From positions 163,145 through 227,144 of the forward strand of contig JAJEKB010021853.1 in NCBI GenBank assembly GCA_022393335.1: a DNA stretch of 64,000 nucleotides, given 5' to 3'. The DNA comes from Macrotrachela quadricornifera (Eukaryota; Rotifera; Eurotatoria; Philodinida; Philodinidae). Under the pieces are notes generated by a model. The model did no database searches, was not told where the DNA came from, and worked only from the letters and a program-made list of their open reading frames with translations. A program made the position numbers and the translations under genes. Below, piece by piece: positions 11,545 through 23,169 of this stretch; position 1 is the stretch's first letter; the number at the start of each line of letters is the position of its first letter.

Positions 11545-13131
11545 TTATTTAGTTTTCTTTGCTATTAAAAGTGCAAGTCCCTGTAGAAGTTCAAAAGAAT
11601 TCATTTGATTATTTTCATATCGTTGATAGAGATTATTAAGACGATGTTGAATTGCAGTTATTCGAGAAGTTTTCTTTCGTGATGCACCAGCTGACCATTG
11701 GATTAATATATATCGAACTCACTTTTCTTCGTTTTGTAAAAATTTGATGAATTGCCAAATATCCGGATGATTCCTATAGATCCGGCTATTCATCCTATTA
11801 TGATAGCCTATGAAAAGAAAATTAATTTTTATTTAGTACCTTCAATTACTCTCGCACGTGTTGTTGGTACGTCTATCACATCGAAATACGTTCCATAAGT
11901 CAATATTAGAAAGCCAATTATCTTCAAAATAAGTTAATAAACCATCCATATGATTGTCATACAACTCTTCTGCAGTTGCTTGAATTTCTTGAAAACCGTG
12001 AAGAACTTGATCTGTCCGCATTAAACCAAATGCCATTAATTTTCGGGATAAAATCCTGAAATTTTCTTCTGATGTATAATCACGTTGCATTCCAAGAGAT
12101 TGAATTTGACGAAAAATCGTCTGCGTGATGTGAAAGAAACAGGCGTGATGTTGAGTAGAAGGAGACTATGAATTAAAAGACTTAATTTAGTTCAATACTA
12201 GTTAACTGCTTAGTTCTGATTTTATTATTGGTAACGAACCTGTTTCGAAATCGGACATAATTATCTGAGGCGAAAAAGTTTTATTTCGTTTTATTGCAAT
12301 TTCTTTGAGTTCAGTGAATATATGTCGATAAGTTACACCTTTTTTTTATTCACTAGTAAACAGAAAACGCAAGGTAAACCTAAATATGAAGATTTATTTT
12401 TAAAATGTATGATCAATATTAGTTACAAATATCAAATAGAATCGCGTGTAAAATGTAAACTTGATTGAAATGCTTCGGAGCTTTCAAGAAAGTACCATCC
12501 ATATACATGATAGGCGAAGAAAATAATAAATCCAATCGATGATCACTTGAAAAGACCACAATACGTTCACAACGAACAATTGAATCAACCATAACTACGA
12601 AGCGATTTTCATCGAGTGTTACTTTGAATTGATCATGAATATCGAACAAGCAAGTTTGTGGAAGTGCAGGTACTACTTTTGCTCGAACTTTAGCTACAGT
12701 TGTACCTAAAAAGGACCAAAAAATAGAATTATGTATTTAAACTTAACAAATTTACCAAATTCTACACATGTGGGTAGGCGAGCTGTAGTCGTTGAATTGA
12801 TTGATGAATTTGAAGTTTTTTGTTCATATATTATAGAAAGTGGTATGTTTTCTTGAACAGCTCGTTCTTTAATTCTGTTTCGAACAGTTCGTGCAGCTAT
12901 CATATCAGGATTTGGTTCATGATCATGTGCTTCAGTATCACCACTAATGTAAACATCATTTAAATCTGTATGTACGGATTTGTTACAATCCTTGTACGTG
13001 CCATACCAGTATTTTTCATTTCCTTTTCCTTTATTACATTTGTATAAAAAATCATTTAATGATAACATTAATTGAGCTTTATTTGATTTGATCAATGTTA
13101 AATTAACATTTTCTTTTTCCGTGTTTTCCAT
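11545..13131 (-). CDS. MULE transposase with FLYWCH zinc finger, probably frameshifted
   Basis: The protein starts MENTEKENV (13131) or a little upstream. The first exon gives a FLYWCH-type finger: FLYKC, KYWYGTYKDC and EAHDHEPN supply the Cys and His ligands. A small intron follows (about 12705-12758), then a MULE catalytic domain with SSPIMYMDGTFLKAP (first Asp), HIFTELKEIAIKR, MSDFETG (second Asp), HHACFFHITQTIFRQIQSLG and LLTYFEDNWL. The last exon ends LALLIAKKTK with a stop at 11545. The frame changes at an A-rich run near 12341-12348, which looks like a frameshift. Such enzymes excise and reinsert the element in the nucleus. Confidence 0.75.
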
Positions 13132-13429
13132 AGTACTTGCTATGAATAGGTTCTTCTTCTTCAAAATTTTTTGTTGATAATATGTTAGTCCAATGTATAT
13201 ATAAAACTCGTTCCTTTGTTATATACAAATACTTTTCTCTATGCGTATGAAACGTTCGTATGTTATCCAATGATATTAATTATAAAATATTTCATTTCAC
13301 GTACCAATCATTAGCACCATCTCGCTTTACATCTTTTGAATCATCTTATATCAACGTGAAGCTTTTTTAGTTGTGCACTATAAAAGTTTTCATTTCTAAC
13401 AGATATGCATCTGATATTCTTTTCTTCCG

Positions 13430-13560
13430 TATCTTTACTTTTCGATGTTTTCTGCTTTTTCGATATTTTTATCTTTTGATATTTTTCGTTTTTGACATTT
13501 CTTTTTTGACTATATTCTCTGTTCGACATTTTGACTGTCGACATTTTTCCTTTCGACGTT
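13430..13560. repeat. Degenerate TTTCGACAT array, right of the MULE gene
   Basis: This is the inverted counterpart of the 11210-11385 array, with words such as TTTCGATATTTTT, TTTTTGACATTTC and GTTCGACATTTTGAC. It lies just upstream of the transposase start, so it may also act in its promoter. Confidence 0.55.
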
Positions 13561-13570
13561 ATTCGATAGA

Positions 13571-13861
13571 ATCTATGGTACTTTGTGGTCTTGGACTTCT
13601 TTCTTGGCCCACTTTTAATCATTTTGAAAACTATAAAGTTTTGTAGCCCGTGAAAAGTGCTATCCGATGAGCTATAATAGAAGCTGGCTTGTACGACTTT
13701 TAGAAAAAATCATCAATCAAGTATGTTAAACTATATGTAAAAATAAACATAGTTTTTACTTTGTGGTCTTACACTTTTTTCTTGGTCTACCTTTAATCAT
13801 TCTGAAAGCCATACAGTTTTGTAGCCCGTGAAAAGAGCTATCCAATGAGCTATAACAGAAA
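13571..13861. repeat. Tandem duplication beside the MULE right repeat
   Basis: The segment 13571-13682 recurs with about 85-90% similarity at 13758-13861; both contain TTTTGTAGCCCGTGAAAAG. The spacer between them (about 13685-13771) resembles 11110-11195 in direct orientation. The inner part of the right terminal repeat has therefore been duplicated. Confidence 0.6.
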
Positions 13862-14918
13862 ATGAATTTCTAAAATTCATTAATAGGAAATTGATCTAAA
13901 CGATTATTATATTACGAGTATTTTTTCGCAATAAGACTATTCGAAGTCTGCAGGAAGAAATTCTCTACTGTATTTCAAATGTATTTGAATTCTAGTATAA
14001 AAATAGTCGCCAACTGAAACTCTTTCATTCTATATATGATTGTGCTGTATATAATAAGAAAAAGTACAATGGGCCAAATCAGGGCCTTATGTGTCCCAGT
14101 CTTATTCCAGCATATGAACATAATAACTACCATCAAGGTTAGATCTGAATGTATGACAGGTTAAAACACCATGCATAGTCATAGCACTCCATATATGAAC
14201 CTTTTGACGATTTTTAGGTGTGCATTTTAGCTTATCATACGGACGTTTCGTCGAACGACGAACAGTATTACGGAAAAGTTGAAACGATGCTTCATCTGTA
14301 AAAACTGTACGTGAAAAATCATCATTTTTATGTTGTTTAGCCCATTGTACACGTCATTTTTTATCATCGGATGTTAATATATGAGCGCTTTTTGGTTAAA
14401 CGTTCTTATAAACATATTCATGAAGATGACGACTTATCGTTGATGAAGAGACTAATTTATGATGTGTTCTGGATAAATTTTCCTTTAATTCGTTAAGAGT
14501 TATTTCATTATTTTGTCGAATATATTGACCAATAGATTTTATTTTTCTTTTCCAGTTAGTGCACGTGGTCGACCATTTCCACCTCGATGTTCAAGTGAAC
14601 CTGCGTGTTTGAATTTATTAATATTGTAACAGATAGTGCTCAATGGAATATTTGTTTCACGATGAATAGCACGACCAGATCGTATACCTTTCTTCCACCA
14701 ATACAAAATTGCGATGTTATGATTTTTTAATTGACTAGATTATTTCACGATTTGATGTTTATGTATTTAGAAGAAAAGAAACAGTACTTATATGAGATAG
14801 ATATATGGTATATCTATCGATGATTCATCCCTAAAAAAATTAGTTCGTTAACTGCTTTTAAAGGGGGAAAAAATATTTAAAAAAAAAATTTTTGTCCAAG
14901 TTTTTTTGTAAACATCTG

Positions 14919-15629
14919 TATGATGATAGGCATTTTCTCATGTATTAAATTCCGAATAAGGCTCATGAGATGAATAACCATTCTATAAACACTTGAGATT
15001 TCCGGTATAATATATCAAAGATTTTTTAGTCAATCCATTTTCCACCAATAAAAGAAATATTGTGTAACAAAAATAGATGTCACTATAATGTATGCAATCA
15101 TTGACAATGCTTGATTATGAGTGAAGTAAATATGTCTGTCGTTCAAACCTCATGATTATATGCATAATAGAACTTAGGTTTTGGGATATTTCGTTCTCTT
15201 TTAAAAAATATAGGAAAAATAGGAAAATAAGTCAGAAAACGGCCAAAAAAAGGAATTTTTACAAGAAAAAGGTTTTAGAGGAAATACAGGTCGAATCGAA
15301 GCTCACAAAAACTAAAAAGATATGGGGTATAGGAGCAGTTTCCAAATATGGTAAGGAGAACACTCAGTGAAAGGATGGGATGTAACAACAAGATTCAAGG
15401 ATAATGTAAATAACATAACTGACATGAAGTGGTAGGATGGGATAGGTCGAAAATGTCATATCAAAGTAAATATGAGAAGAAGAAAATACGCATGAGAAAA
15501 TGGCACAACAATATGGTTCCACGAAGAAAGAAAGAGAGAAAACATGAATAACGCGATGTATGGGAAAAGGATAAACTCGAGAGGAAGGAAGGATGAAAGT
15601 ATACAATTGTTTAGATTGTCACAACAATT
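14919..15629. other. Intergenic DNA, no supported gene
   Basis: AT-rich with purine-rich tracts around 15200-15600. The open frames on either strand are low-complexity and resemble nothing I know. Confidence 0.4.
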
Positions 15630-16379
15630 TTACAGCGTCTTTTGTTTCTTGCTGATTTTTCTATCACTTCTAAAACACCAACAAATAACTCGCCAGGTGA
15701 TGCAGACAACAAATAGAGTGACGATGTAAATGTCCCATTTGTAAGTTATCCAAAAGGGTAAATAATTATCGAAAGTGTCTAGGTGAGCGTAGCCGTTGCG
15801 AAGCCATCCATCGATTAGCTGAGCGGCTCGACGCGCTCCACCTCCTTCTGATTCGCTCAATTGGTGCAAACGTTCGAGGCGTTCGACAATGGATTGACGT
15901 TGATCGCGATCAACAAATAGTTGGATAGCTTGGGAAAGTTCTTCGGCGGTGAACGTGTGGCGTGAAAGGACTACACTCACATTCAACGCACGCATCCGAG
16001 CCCCGTTTCCATGTTGATCAAAGAAACCAGGTAATATAATTGTGGGTTTGTGCGCGTACACAGCCTCTCCGATTGAATTAAGACCACCATGGTTAATAAA
16101 CAGAAGAATGTGACGATGCGCGAGCACACGTTGTTGTGCTATCCAAGACCGAATAAGCAGTCGATGTGGGTCGATGGTAGTGGCGAGACCAGAGACGAAA
16201 ATTCGACTCTTCTCATCATTGATAGCCAAGAGCATGCGCATATTATGTACGAGATTGAGACTGCTCAACATGGTCGACCATATGCGCTCACTTGTTATGA
16301 TCATCGATCCAAAAGCTACAAGCACGACAAATTCGTCAGGCTCACGCGTATCATTGAGCCATGCCTCCACTTCGTTCGT
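15630..16379 (-). CDS. UDP-glucuronosyltransferase, C-terminal exon
   Basis: This block encodes the nucleotide-sugar-binding half of a family 1 glycosyltransferase of the animal UGT type, which conjugates sugars to small lipophilic molecules at the ER membrane. The signature runs LFINHGGLNSIGEAVYAHKP then ILPGFFDQHGN, with the His, Glu and Asp-Gln residues that contact UDP-sugar. A hydrophobic helix (WDIYIVTLFVVCITWRVICW) and a basic tail (SDRKISKKQKTL) match the membrane anchor and cytosolic tail. A good 3' splice site (CTTGATGTAG) precedes ACGAACGAA at 16379. Its phase fits the donor at the end of 18236-18708 and the joined protein reads naturally. Confidence 0.88.
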   Translation of the reverse strand, partial: TNEVEAWLNDTREPDEFVVLVAFGSMIITSERIWSTMLSSLNLVHNMRMLLAINDEKSRIFVSGLATTIDPHRLLIRSWIAQQRVLAHRHILLFINHGGLNSIGEAVYAHKPTIILPGFFDQHGNGARMRALNVSVVLSRHTFTAEELSQAIQLFVDRDQRQSIVERLERLHQLSESEGGGARRAAQLIDGWLRNGYAHLDTFDNYLPFWITYKWDIYIVTLFVVCITWRVICWCFRSDRKISKKQKTL

Positions 16380-16643
16380 CTACATCAAGAAAAAAAAGTG
16401 ATACAATCAAAACCTTTAAATTTCAGTTCGAATTGTTATAGAATTTTTCAAAGGTCACTCTGCAATGTTTTTGCTCCATAATCGATTGATCTATAATTAG
16501 TCCTACGTTACGTTTATCAATATGACCTCAAATACCATAGCTTTTATGAGGTTTTCTTGTTAGCTAGTGAAGTTGTTAAATGACTTATTGCTCTCAACAT
16601 TTATGTCGAACAAGTGTTCTACAATAGCTCATCTTATTTTACG

Positions 16644-16795
16644 TAGGAGAATCCAAAAGTAGCGAGGAGGTACCTTATTTCCTCAAGCAGAGGTCTAGAA
16701 AAGTTTCTTTTTCTACCAATAGGTAGAGCGTGTTTCGCTCTGTTTCCTGTACTATTTGATCACCATTCAACTAGTATCATAATAATAAAATTACA
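16644..16795. mobile_element. Truncated family A palindromic element
   Basis: The sequence TAGGAGAATCCAAAAGTAG followed by TAGAGCG, TTTGATCACCATTCA and AATAATAAAATTA parallels the first 140 bases of the element at 27707. Only one end is present, so this is a fragment. Confidence 0.55.
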
Positions 16796-17092
16796 ATAAG
16801 GTCTGTTTCTTTCGTATATTTGCTGGTAGCATGAACGTGAATGATCGTGAGTATTTTTTGAGTAAAGTTTGTTAAAAACAAGATAGAGAACTGCGCTTTT
16901 CACCGTTACAAAGAGGGGATGACGACGTATCGAATCGTATATTACTGTTTTTCTTAACTTGTTTTTTATAAGATTTTCAGCTGACGTTTGAAGGACAAAC
17001 ATATCCCGCGAGTTATTTACAGGGAATTTTCAAAAGTCAGCTTCACTTTTAAAACGCTAATTGAAAATATACAAACAGCGAAAGACTCATAT

Positions 17093-17607
17093 CATAGATG
17101 GAACCAGTGCTGGTAACCGGCCGATTCAGATCGGTCCCGGTCTAGACTTTATATCGATAAGTGTATCGGTATGTTACCGGTCTACCGGTTTTAACTGGTC
17201 CAGTGGTTTTCTTTACCACCCAGGTGAAAGTAAATGACAAAAAATCTGATGATAACAGATTTTTGTTTCGGTTAAAAATCTATTATAATGCCACAGTTTA
17301 ATCAGATTTCTTGATGTATACTCAAGTCTAGTCGATTGTTTATGTCAATGGTTTATTTTTCACTTTTAATCGATTATAATTGCTTATTTGTGTTTTAATC
17401 TATTAAAAATTGTGGAAAAACAAGAAATTGGATTAAAATCGTGCCTTTGTAATCAGTTTTTAAATAAAAAAACAACCTATTATGATCATATTTTATTGAT
17501 GTTCTCTTTCACATGGACAATCTTTAAGTATTTGCTCGTCTACAGATATCTTCCCGGTCTACCAACTTTTTACCGGTCGTAAAAAATTCAGACCAGTTCC
17601 ATCTATG
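17093..17607. mobile_element. hAT-like non-autonomous element (515 bp)
   Basis: The inverted ends CATAGATGGAAC are flanked by a perfect 8-base duplication ACTCATAT (17085-17092 and 17608-17615), the size expected for hAT. Subterminal sequence is rich in ACCGGT-like words on both sides, while the middle carries AT-rich GATTAAAA words. No coding frame is present. It lies in a UGT intron. Confidence 0.8.
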
Positions 17608-18235
17608 ACTCATATGTTTAAAGGACAAGTGACGGTAAGGCCATTTTTTTTAAAAAGAGTTACATATTCTGAATGAGCCTTAAAGTCTGAGTAAAATGCG
17701 GTACTTTTTCCCGTCGAAAAGCGATTTTCATTTTTCACGGTCGATTGGGCACTGTAGGGAACCTCAGGCTTATCGAAAATTTTTTTTCAAAGGACGGGAC
17801 GCATAAGAGGTTAAATCGACCTCTTTCTTATGTCGCAGAACTTTATATACAGTTCATGCAAAATTAAAAGCTGAATATTTTGACGATAAATTCAAACCGA
17901 TTCGACTTCGTTTTGGGCTATTTTGACTCACAAAATTGTTTCTGTGATAACTTTTTTATTAATTTATTCAATAATGAATCGCCATAAGAAAATTGTGCGC
18001 TAATGAGGTTAGGTTACAAATGAAAAAGTGATGGTTTTTAGGTTCTTCTGTAAAGTATCTGATTAACAGTAATATGTTCCCGGTTCCTGGGAACAGAACA
18101 AGAAACTGACACCTCCTATCGTAAACTGAAATGTATATTGTCAAAACTTTGTCTAAACGCACAGTTAATGTCTTTCTATTCGGAGTATAACTTAATTTCC
18201 ATCTAAACTTTATTTTTTGAGAAATCATGGCTTAC

Positions 18236-18708
18236 CTCGTTTGGCACTGTCTCACGCTGTTGTTTGTCGAGTACAAAGCCGAGAAAGTGATAGTTAGGTA
18301 TATAGGCACGGCCGAACTCGAATGCCATCGGAAACGAAAAGAGAATGGGATGACCTTGCCAGCGTTGCATTGGGCTTCTTATCAGTAGAGGATGTATCGA
18401 TTGCGTGGTTCGATTGAATCGGCGTCTTAGATGATGTAACTTCATCACAATCGGTCCCAGATAAAATGCTTGTCGTAGTGGTTCAATGAGAATATTGTCC
18501 AAACGCGCAAACAACGAGGCTTGTAAGTCATGTGGTGTTCGACCACTGAATCCACGCGGTATCCATGGCGGTAAATCAAATACACCAAATACACTCATGC
18601 ACGAGTGGATCACAAACGGCACTCCCAAATCGTGTGCTAAATCTTGAGCGGCGAACGTAACCATATCGATTATAAGTAGATCAAAGTTTACGGCGATATC
18701 GGCGGTGA
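18236..18708 (-). CDS. UDP-glucuronosyltransferase, middle exon
   Basis: The reading frame runs LTADIAVNFDLLIIDMVTF, then AAQDLAHDLGVPFVIHSC and on to DKQQRETVPNE, where a GTAAGC donor follows. This is the acceptor-binding N-terminal half of a UGT; the DLLIIDM...LGVPFV stretch is a family hallmark. The upstream border is abnormal: the frame opens just after a TAA, and no AG acceptor lies between that stop and the conserved sequence. The residues before the border appear to continue the block at 23588-23943. The simplest reading is that DNA was inserted in an exon rather than into an intron. Confidence 0.85.
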
Positions 18709-19206
18709 GTAGGAGTTATCCATTAAGGATGTTGTTTGTAGAATCAGCAAAATTGAAACGAATGTGAATGTGGAGAACAGTCTGCGTGAAAATCTAGACA
18801 ATCTTGGTGATGTCTGCTGAAAATCATTCATTTTTGACTTCTTTATTTTAAAAGTATCTTTGGTGAAAACTGGAACTATGAAAAACTTATGTGACTTAAC
18901 TAATAACATTTATTAAGGGACCCCCTCAGAAACGAATTTTGTTCTTATTCATCTCATTTCAACGGAAGGATCTATTTTCCTTATATTTAAAAATAATGGC
19001 ATAATTGACTCAAAATTTTGACTTTCGTTAAAAACTTTTTTTAACGTTGAAACATACTTTTTGTTATGCAACTCGACGAGCTCTATCGAACTATGATGGA
19101 AAAAGAAAAAAAAAGAAAATTTTGAGAAAATATTAAATTGTGGATCTATCATATACATTGTCAAAACCTTGAAAATTGAAAATCTCGGTCCAGGTTGGCC
19201 ATTACT

Positions 19207-20215
19207 CATGTAAACAAACCAACGTAAATCATCTGATTTTAATCGATTTCCGTCTGATGAAAAATCGATTAAAATGAAACGATTATAATCCGATTTTCAT
19301 CTGATTTTTAATGGGCAAGAAGTCAATTAAAATCCATTTTTAAAAAATCTCCTTTAATCGATTTTCATGCGGTGAAAAATCGACGAAAATCTGTTATACA
19401 AAAAAATAGATTAAAATCAGATTATTTATGTTGGTTTTTTACATGACGGCGCACCATTCTTATTCTGTAATACCGATTAATCAGTTTTAATCAATTAGTA
19501 CTAATTAATCGCTTTTTATCCATCATTATCCGTTAATCGATTATTATCTGTTAACCTATTTTAACCCATTACAGCTTCCAAGCGATGTCAATCCATTACT
19601 ACCTTTAATCGATTTTAATCCATTTTTCTCTTTTAATCTGTTTTAACCCATTACTAGCTCTATTCCATTTCAATCCATAAATACCTCTAATCGATTTTAA
19701 TCTATTACAATCTGATAATTGATTAAAATCTTGAAAATAAGTACTTGTCCCGAGGTTTGGACACAATATCCAATATCCTTGAGTATTATTTTTAGAAACT
19801 ATGAAGTTACCACTAAGCTAAAATGTGATCACTAGGTTAATATTAAAACTCCTATTTTTATTGATTTAAATTGATTAAAATCGATTACAGTAAAATAGTT
19901 ATTACAGCTGATTTTTAAAAAACTAATCAACTAAAATTGATTATGTAATGTCTAAAATTGTATTCAAATCGCTTACTAGACCTAAATCCATTAAAATCAA
20001 TTTTTCGAGATGTAATCCATTAAAATGGGTTACTTTAACCCACAAGTTCAATCTAAATTGATTATTTTCGATAAAAAATTGATTGAGATTAATTCCTTGG
20101 AAATAAATCGAATAAAATCGATTTTTCGATGAACATACAATCAGAAAATGACTAATTTGATCGATTTTGTGTGACTTTTCTGTGAATTCGATTAAAATCC
20201 TGTTTTTTAAGATTT
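19207..20215. repeat. ATCGATTTTAATC repeat field with CATGTAAACAAA-ended core
   Basis: Dozens of degenerate copies of GATTAAAATCGATTTT in both orientations fill this stretch. The part 19207-19446 is a unit with inverted ends CATGTAAACAAACCAAC, so the field may start from a small palindromic element. The same combination recurs at 48184-48635 with CCCATGTAA ends; smaller patches occur near 20980-21070 and 23190-23300. Confidence 0.6.
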
Positions 20216-20380
20216 TTTTACAAGAGCATCCGTGAACTTGAAATTTCAAGGTTATGTGTCGAGCTCACTTTTTTCGACCGCTTCCATGTGTCACAGTTTA
20301 AAAAGAATGATTGTCTGCAATGTTTCATAAGAATAGAAGAAGAGAGATTTTTTTTAGATAATTGAACGTAAATCGATTAA

Positions 20381-20958
20381 TACATTCACCGCGATGGGGT
20401 CCACTGCTGGACCCCACTTTGCATTTCATATTTTAATCTCTAAATATGTTTTATTAAAAAAGCAACATATACCATAATATTCAGCGTGAAAAGCTCTACA
20501 ATCCCCAGAGTACAGCTTATTTTAATGATGTAATTATTGTTTTTCAAAGAAAGTAAAACAGTGTGTAACTAGTTGTCAAAGTTGCGAAACGGTCATTTTT
20601 TCTGCACGAATATGAATTTTCATTTTTCTTGTTGCATCTTTTTATCACCTAATATTATTTCATAAGAAAAAACAAAATATAGCACAAGATGCAGTGTGAA
20701 ACGCTCTACAATCTATATCGTAAAGTTTATTGTTTGTTTTCGAAAAAAGTAAAATTCTGTGCAGTCAATTTTCGCAACCTCGAAAATTGGTCACACACAA
20801 TTTTAGTTTATTTTGAAAACAAAAAGTACACAATTGAAATAAGTTTTATGCTATAGATTGCAGAGTTTTTCTTGGTGCATCTAGTGGTGTGTTTTGTTTT
20901 CTAATAAAACGTATTTAAAGATGTTAGTTTCTATGGAATTTCAATCGTGGTGAATGTG
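20381..20958. mobile_element. piggyBac-like MITE, TTAA target site
   Basis: TTAA flanks both ends (20377-20380 and 20959-20962). The ends read TACATTCACC and, inverted, CACATTCACC. Just inside the left end only is a short hairpin GGGGTCCACTGCTGGACCCC. It shares internal sequence and this one-sided hairpin with 59068-59658. Three copies of the AGATGCAGTGTGAAACGCTC-type motif lie inside. No transposase is encoded. Confidence 0.8.
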
Positions 20959-21383
20959 TTAAAGACTGTTTTCTTATATATTAATCGATGAAAATCGAGT
21001 TGTAGACAAAACATCTATTAAAATCCATTATTATGTGTAGTATAAACGATGAGAATCGATTTCTATTTAATGAATTGTTATGGCACGTATTTACATTATA
21101 CCATAGAATCAATCATACCATGAGTATTATCCATATGGTCGTTTTTTTTTTTCTTACATATATATGTTCCCTATAGATATTAACTTCTTTCGTTCTATCC
21201 GGTAATTTTCAAAGTGTTTTCTCTTGAATTTTTGCCTTTTCTTTTCATAATAACATCTCATGTATTTTTCCAATAATACATGAGATCCTTTTGGGTTATT
21301 CCATTCAGTTGATTGTTAACAGGTTATATAAATAGTTACCGTTTTCTATGTGAAAATAGTCGGTTTTACATTTTCAAATAAAC

Positions 21384-23169
21384 ATATACGTCAGCTTGTA
21401 CCAGCGTAACGCGATGGCGTTTTGGCCACATTTCTATTAATCTTTCTTAAGAATAACATCAGCTAGAACATTAGTTTTTTCCCTGAAAGTTATATCTATA
21501 TCACCTGCACTTCCTCTGAAAATATGAACTTGTTTGAATGAATCGCATGGTAGTGAGGGCGAAAATAAAGGGCGTTACGCGATGACGGAAAAAGGCCCCC
21601 AAAAGTGAAGGTGGACTGTTTGTTTCTTAATTTCCTGTGAATATGTAGTTAACACAAGGAAACATTTGACAGCATATCTGTAACCAAGATCTTGACGCAT
21701 TTAGCGGCTGATACCAGAACCCTAAAAGTGTTCTATTTTTAGAAAGGCACAGTTTAAACTAACGTAACGCGACGATGTTTTTGTAACGCGATGACACTCG
21801 ATTTTTCACGTGAGTTCGTTTTTATATTCTCTTTTGCTGTACATATAACTTCATCAAGGCAACATGACTAGTTCTCTAATGGCACAGGAAAGGAATAGTT
21901 AACATATTGTTGAGTAATACATTCCGCAGAGGAAAAGTTAAGAACTTTGAGCTTATACACTGACTAGGTAACCTTCTCAAGTGATACCTTCTATTTGAGT
22001 TCATGTTTTGCCTATAGTTAGGGCTTGCACCATTAACAGAGACCTTAAAAGGATTCATCCTCAAACTTTGCTGTTGTTGAGATATTATATCTTTAGCATA
22101 TTGAGATAACTCATTGCCGTGGTCCCCCTCAGGGATATCGGGAAAAACTTATTTTTGAATTTCGATTCGAAACTTTGTCTAGAGTGAGATCCTTATGAGA
22201 GTAGTTTAATGTGGAAATGTCAGATATATTCCCTGTTCTTATCGAAAGATACGGCTAGAATAACCCAATGTCACTTGCAGAGGCTGGTGTTGACTTCTTG
22301 TTTACAGCTAGGAGCATTCAGTAAACCTGAAGTTTTTACAATAAACTATTCTCGATGAGATCTGTCTCTGTACGAAGTTTCAAATAAAAATTCGAAAATA
22401 AGCTCTTCCGATATCCTTGGGAATGACCACGGTAGTGAGTTATCTCAATGTTTTGATGTTTCTTTAAATTATGCAATATTAGGATGGGCTGATTAACCCT
22501 ACGGTCATGTTGGTTTATTAGATACTCACTATAGAATATAATAGTGATAGAGTTCTAAACCTACGAATATTATTTCATTGTTGGAAATGAAATTTTTGTC
22601 AAATGAAAAGACGATGAAAACGTTAACAATCGTTATCGCGTTATGCTGTATTATTCGAATGGAAAGTAATTTTTGAATAAAGGATTTTGCATTGAATAGC
22701 CCACAAAAAGTTAGCTTCGTGCACCTAGGTTTTAGGAAAAAAACTAATAATACACCGTGGCTGAGGGGAAAGTACATTATTTTTTGTAACGCGATGACGC
22801 CATATATGTCAACATTTTGTAGAACAACATTGAGACAGATAAGAAGATATAGAAAAGGAATTGTTTGACGTAAAGATACTTCTATCAGCATAGAATTGCC
22901 TAATAATAATCAACTTCGTATACATGAAGTTGATCTGCGTACGCACACAAATAATCAGCAAACTATAAACGTGCTTTTCCCGCCATTCGTTAGTGACATA
23001 TTTGCCACCAGTTACTTTTCACGATTTTCTGCGACAAACTACATTAGAAAATGAGTTTCTGTATGTTTTCGACTATGCTCTACAACATGGTAATAATGAT
23101 TCTTGAGAGTTTTGATTTCGAACTTATGCCACTGAAGTGACACGTTACGTGTACAAGCTGACATATCAA
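21384..23169. mobile_element. Non-autonomous element with TCAGCTTGTAC ends
   Basis: TCAGCTTGTAC at 21391 is matched by GTACAAGCTGA at about 23151, and both ends are followed inward by GTAACG. Inside are repeated GTAACGCGATGACG words (near 21406, 21573, 21762, 21781 and 22786) and an inner palindrome at 22099-22449. No coding frame with similarity was seen. The superfamily is unknown. Confidence 0.55.
22099..22449. mobile_element. Small palindromic element inside 21384-23169
   Basis: The arms start ATTGAGATAACTCA and continue through CCGTGGTC and GGATATCGG on both sides, giving about 110 bases of inverted repeat round a loop of about 130 bases. It is either an insertion or an internal hairpin of the host element. 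Confidence 0.55.

Larger units (their letters stand above)
9026..14101 (-). mobile_element. Mutator-like element with about 350-bp terminal repeats
   Basis: The left end reads GACAGGGGCGCATAAGGCC and the right end, inverted, GACTGGGACACATAAGGCC. The inverted repeats run about 350 bases inward (to about 9370 and from about 13755). Long inverted repeats plus a FLYWCH/MULE transposase (11545-13131) identify the superfamily. It is inserted in the Tc1 transposase between the VHML and LLPAVR segments. A palindromic element (9981-10943) is inserted in it. The expected 8-10 base target duplication is not recognisable. Confidence 0.8.
7721..14750 (-). pseudogene. Tc1-family transposase, three fragments
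   Basis: Reading on the minus strand, 14750-14106 encodes a helix-turn-helix region ending in GGNGRPRALT, the usual Tc1 linker, then VQWAKQHKNDD and FTDEASFQLF with the first catalytic Asp, then VHIWSAMTMHGV. The block at 9025-8808 encodes LLPAVR, a likely intron of about 57 bases, then QENDPKH with the second Asp, and LDWPSNSPDVNPIENI. The block at 7905-7721 continues WSKIKRKVEKRKPKK and ends RTERIRK with a stop. The frame runs straight across the site of the 7906-8805 insertion. Inactivating stops include TAA near the N-terminus, TGA before VQWAKQ, and TGA just before NWCLQQENDPKH. Confidence 0.85.
7678..14918 (-). mobile_element. Tc1-type transposon split by two later insertions
   Basis: The ends are inverted: CAGGTGTTTGCAAAAAACC at 7678 and its counterpart, ending in TTTGTAAACATCTG, at 14918. 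TA lies outside each end (7676-7677 and 14919-14920). Pieces of a minus-strand Tc1-family transposase lie inside in the right order: the N-terminal part at 14106-14750 and the C-terminal parts at 8808-9025 and 7721-7905. The gaps are filled by a TA-flanked palindromic element (7906-8805) and a MULE (9026-14101). Without those insertions the element would be about 1.26 kb, normal for Tc1. It is dead: it carries insertions and several stops. Confidence 0.85.
16380..18235 (-). other. 1.86-kb intron of the UGT gene
   Basis: The donor GTAAGC (18235-18230, minus strand) and the acceptor at 16380 are in the same phase. The length is far above the 40-60 bp introns seen elsewhere here, and part of the excess is a hAT-like element (17093-17607) and a truncated family A end (16644-16795). 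A word GGACGGGACGCATAAG near 17795 resembles the MULE terminus. Confidence 0.6.

Noticed and set aside
15152..15370. Lys-rich 72-codon ORF
   Set aside because: Low-complexity translation of purine-rich DNA with no start context or homologous features.
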